In this document: in pieces, positions 62,153 through 64,000 of the stretch | How the letters are laid out: every line of letters begins with the position of its first letter | Numbering within the stretch: position 1 is the stretch's first letter | NCBI RefSeq assembly: GCF_026340255.1 | Contig: NZ_JAPEPJ010000004.1 | Span: 19,196-83,195 of the forward strand | Length of the DNA stretch: 64,000 nt | DNA from: Streptomyces sp. NBC_01408 | GTDB taxonomy: Bacteria; Actinomycetota; Actinomycetes; Streptomycetales; Streptomycetaceae | Direction of reading: 5' to 3' | Notes under the pieces: model-generated | Seen by the model: only the letters and a program-made list of their open reading frames with translations | What the model was told of the DNA's origin: nothing | Database searches by the model: none | Translations under genes and position numbers: made by a program

Positions 62153-62850
62153 TGAGCTGTCCCTTCTTCCGTGCGCTTCGCCCGGCTCAGCCGACGCGCA
62201 GCGCGCTCTTTTGCCCGTTCGGCCCGCAATTCCGCGATGGCCTGCCGCATGTGGTCCAGAGACGGGAAGCGCACCAGATCCGGCAGACTCGTGTCGCTCC
62301 GAATCTCCGAGATGGTGCTGTGCTGCTCCACCTTCACGAACTCACCCGTCATCTCCGTACCCGGGATGAACTCAGCTACCCGGTAACTGTAAGGCGGGTT
62401 GAACTGATACACACCCCGCCGCACCTTGAAGACGATCCCATGGGACATCACCGTGTGAAGCGCTTCCGATGTCTTCGTCCGAGAGACGTCCAGGATGGTA
62501 GCCATCTCCTCCTGCGTCAGCTGAATCCGCCCCCCGGCCCGCTGGCAGGCAATCAGCAGCAGGATCAGCCTCAACGGCAGCGCTTCACGGAAGTACTGGG
62601 CGATGACCAGGAAGAACTCGAGACTGTCCATCGAGAACGCGTTCGGCTGGGTCTGCGTCCCGTAGAACTCCAGCGGCTTGCGCTCGCCGTCCAGCGTCAG
62701 CTTCCGGCTCGGATACCGCTTCGCGAGACTGTCCAGATCCTTCACCGGAGCCAGCGGCTGGCTCCAGGCCGAGATCGCGTCATCAACGGGGAGATCAGGA
62801 CGCGGCGCACGCCCAGGACTCGGCCGGCGGCGCTGTGGCTCGGATGACAC
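62149..62850 (-). CDS. winged-helix replication-region protein (first of pair)
   Basis: A 233-aa protein with a helix-turn-helix and wing in the middle (IQLTQEEMATILDVSRTKTSEAL, then VFKVRRGVYQFNPPYSYRV) and a basic C-terminal helix (ELRAERAKERAARRLSRAKR). The GTG at 62850 is preceded by GGAGAGCATCCTC; the frame stays open to 62985 across the operator-like repeats. The domain order resembles initiator-type proteins of Streptomyces linear plasmids, but similarity was judged only by eye. Confidence 0.72.
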   Translation of the reverse strand: MSSEPQRRRPSPGRAPRPDLPVDDAISAWSQPLAPVKDLDSLAKRYPSRKLTLDGERKPLEFYGTQTQPNAFSMDSLEFFLVIAQYFREALPLRLILLLIACQRAGGRIQLTQEEMATILDVSRTKTSEALHTVMSHGIVFKVRRGVYQFNPPYSYRVAEFIPGTEMTGEFVKVEQHSTISEIRSDTSLPDLVRFPSLDHMRQAIAELRAERAKERAARRLSRAKRTEEGTAQ

Positions 62851-62893
62851 GAGGATGCTCTCCACTTCGTTGATCTGCGGAGAGAGTATGTCA

Positions 62894-62921
62894 ACAAGGG
62901 TGACACAAGTGTCACGCTCGT
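62894..62921 (-). promoter_or_regulatory. GTGACACAAGTGTCAC operator-like dyad
   Basis: The core dyad spans 62900-62915 (7-bp arms, two-base centre). Outer TCAAC/GTTGA arms flank it at about 62891 and 62919. It lies 50 bases upstream of the winged-helix gene start and is a probable autoregulatory or initiator site. Confidence 0.6.
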
Positions 62922-62940
62922 TGACGTTCGGCGTGTCTTG

Positions 62941-63165
62941 TGTCCCCTCAGGAGGGACATATCTCGGCCACGCCCACCATCCCACCCCCCGCCACCAACC
63001 CCACCCGATCCACCCCTAGTTCAGGGACACATCTCCGCTAAAACGTCAGCATCCCCGACGTTTTAGCCCATTTTACGTCAGCCTCACTGACGTTTTTTCG
63101 TCGTTCTGTCCCCCTACCAGGGACACATCCCCCGAGATATGTCCCTCCTGAGGGGACATATCTTT
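62941..63165. repeat. iteron-like origin region with 27-bp inverted repeat
   Basis: A perfect 27-bp inverted repeat (62941-62967 and 63132-63158) flanks 164 bases. Inside and at its edges the element GGGACAYAT recurs (62954, 63025, 63121, 63153 and inverted copies), and two dyads AAAACGTC-N9-GACGTTTT (63040-63064) and ACGTCAG-N5-CTGACGT (63075-63093) lie between. No gene is credible here. The set resembles an iteron-controlled origin. Confidence 0.65.
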
Positions 63166-63690
63166 TCTCCCACACCCCCTTTGACCTGCGCAAACGCATC
63201 TCCGTACCTTCTATATGCAGCTGGTCCGTCATCTGACGCTCACAACAACCCCCAAACAACCGGCCGTCGGCCCAAATCTGACGGTCCGTCACCCGACGGA
63301 ACCCCCCGTACCGCATGCCCCTCCCCCTGTCTTGAACACCCCCGGAGGTGACTGATTCCCGTCTCTATCCACTGCCGGCTTTGAATCAGTCCTTGAGCAA
63401 GCACTCACCCCCCTTCGAGTGTCAAGCAGACCCCTCGATCAGACTCCACCTTCAATCAGTCCTTCTTCATTGCTCAAAGAACCAGACCCACTGCACCAAC
63501 CAGCAAAAAAACCAACATAAAAACCAAAACCTCCAAGGCAACGCACAACGATGCCCAACGCCTCCTCCCCACACAGCTCCCCTTCACAAGCTCGCCGACA
63601 CCATTCAAACGCTCGGCGAAAGTGAAGCAAGGCCTACTTTTTGGGCGAAACAAAGCGGAGCCCACCTAACCGAGCAAAGCTAGGCAGCCA
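63166..63690. other. AT-richer subterminal region without genes
   Basis: This stretch is C/A-rich on the upper strand (runs such as CAAAAAAACCAACATAAAAACC near 63503) and contains repeated CCGTCA/CTGACG elements (63226-63295) and two copies of AATCAGTCCTT (near 63383 and 63454). I see no gene with a ribosome site. Confidence 0.6.
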
Positions 63691-64000
63691 TACCTGGCGG
63701 AGCGCAGCGGAGCCAGTTCCACGCGAGCGAAACGAGCGGAGTCTCCCTCCTATAGGGAGGCTCTGCGAAGCAGAGCCTCCCGCCCAGCCCGCAGGGCTGG
63801 GGCCGGTCGAGCGCAGCGAGGCCCGTTCCTTCGAGCGAGCTCAGCGAGCTCGGTCGCCTTCCCAAGCGCGCAGCGCTTGGGCCCGCCGAGCGCAGCGAGG
63901 CGGGTCTCTTCCTAAGCGCGCAGCGCTTAGGCCCCCCGAGCGCAGCGAGGGGATTCCCTCGGGCGAGCGCAGCGACCCCGTCATTGCCTAAGCGCGCAGC
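63690..64000. other. telomere-like array of GCA-loop palindromes (truncated)
   Basis: At least eight closely spaced palindromes fill the end: 63756-63780 (11-bp stem, GAA loop), 63783-63801 (CCCAGCCC-GCA-GGGCTGGG), 63861-63881 and 63911-63931 (9-bp stems with GCA loops), 63882-63904, and repeated GAGCGCAGCGAG elements that can fold with sheared G-A pairs as in Streptomyces telomeres. The last palindrome is cut at base 64000, so the end is not quite reached. Confidence 0.8.

Noticed and set aside
63038..63316. 92-aa minus-strand ORF in the origin-like region
   Set aside because: It runs through the iterons and inverted repeat, has no ribosome site, and its YVPSGGTYLG segment is just the translated repeat.
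63641..63991. 116-aa plus-strand ORF in the telomere-like palindromes
   Set aside because: Its repetitive ERSEA-type sequence is the translation of GAGCGCAGCGAG repeats; no ribosome site.

Overview
The window looks like the end of a linear replicon, most likely a giant linear plasmid, of a Streptomyces-type actinomycete. Base composition is very GC-rich, overlapping stop/start codons (ATGA, GTGA) and GTG starts are common, and the right side carries tap-tpg (telomere capping), a plasmid-type parA-parB pair, tandem winged-helix genes beside iteron-like repeats, and a terminal block of GCA-loop palindromes. The window is cut inside one of these palindromes, so the physical end should lie a little beyond base 64000.

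Bases 1-46600 are the right part of an aromatic type II polyketide cluster; the ketosynthase genes lie outside to the left. It opens with the end of an ACP, a C-9 ketoreductase, a bifunctional aromatase/cyclase and two PHBH-fold flavin hydroxylases, a set typical of angucyclines, followed by a convergent FabV-type enoyl reductase. From 6.5 to 10.7 kb lies a non-biosynthetic block: an HAD hydrolase-XRE regulator-three tiny coupled ORFs operon, a pterin carbinolamine dehydratase, and a pair of winged-helix Rep-like genes with an AT-rich dyad region. Biosynthesis resumes with an AlpH/FlsN3-like methyltransferase-fold protein, a secreted ScyD/ScyE-family propeller, and a seven-gene Ebo-type metabolite-traffic operon in which an inositol-phosphate synthase stands where the usual EboD cyclase is expected.

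Bases 21275-29800 form one operon for a hydrazine synthon: ferredoxin, a 680-aa protein of unknown function, amidase, glutamine-synthetase-like ligase, adenylosuccinate-lyase-like hydrazinosuccinate lyase, N-acetyltransferase and an Ntn (C45) hydrolase. Bases 35033-38544 hold a CreE/CreD-type pair expected to turn aspartate into nitrous acid. Together they match the acetylhydrazine/glutamylhydrazine route known from kinamycin and fosfazinomycin, so the predicted product is a diazo- or hydrazine-bearing angucycline (diazobenzofluorene-like). Regulation and resistance genes lie between the two sets: an atypical OmpR-family regulator, a ParB/StrR-like regulator, a DHA2 efflux pump and a secreted neocarzinostatin-family apoprotein. 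Tailoring genes (four further flavoproteins or reductases, a hydrolase, an NmrA-like protein and a cupin) fill 38.5-46.6 kb.

Bases 45.9-53.8 kb carry about 34 exact GTTAAC hexamers in 9-bp-period clusters (15-bp palindromes with a single S centre), in intergenic DNA and inside tap, parB and a flavoprotein gene, where they are translated as Val-Asn repeats; these are probably partition sites. A ScbR-like receptor, an AhpD-like protein and a set of accessory genes (DHFR-like, DUF4287, AraC, GNAT, DUF1772, glutamate dehydrogenase, MatB-like acyl-CoA synthetase) lead to the terminal replication region (61.7-63.2 kb) and the telomere-like palindromes (63.69-64.0 kb). No rRNA, tRNA, insertion sequence or CRISPR array was seen. 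All functions are read from sequence and family knowledge; no database search was made.
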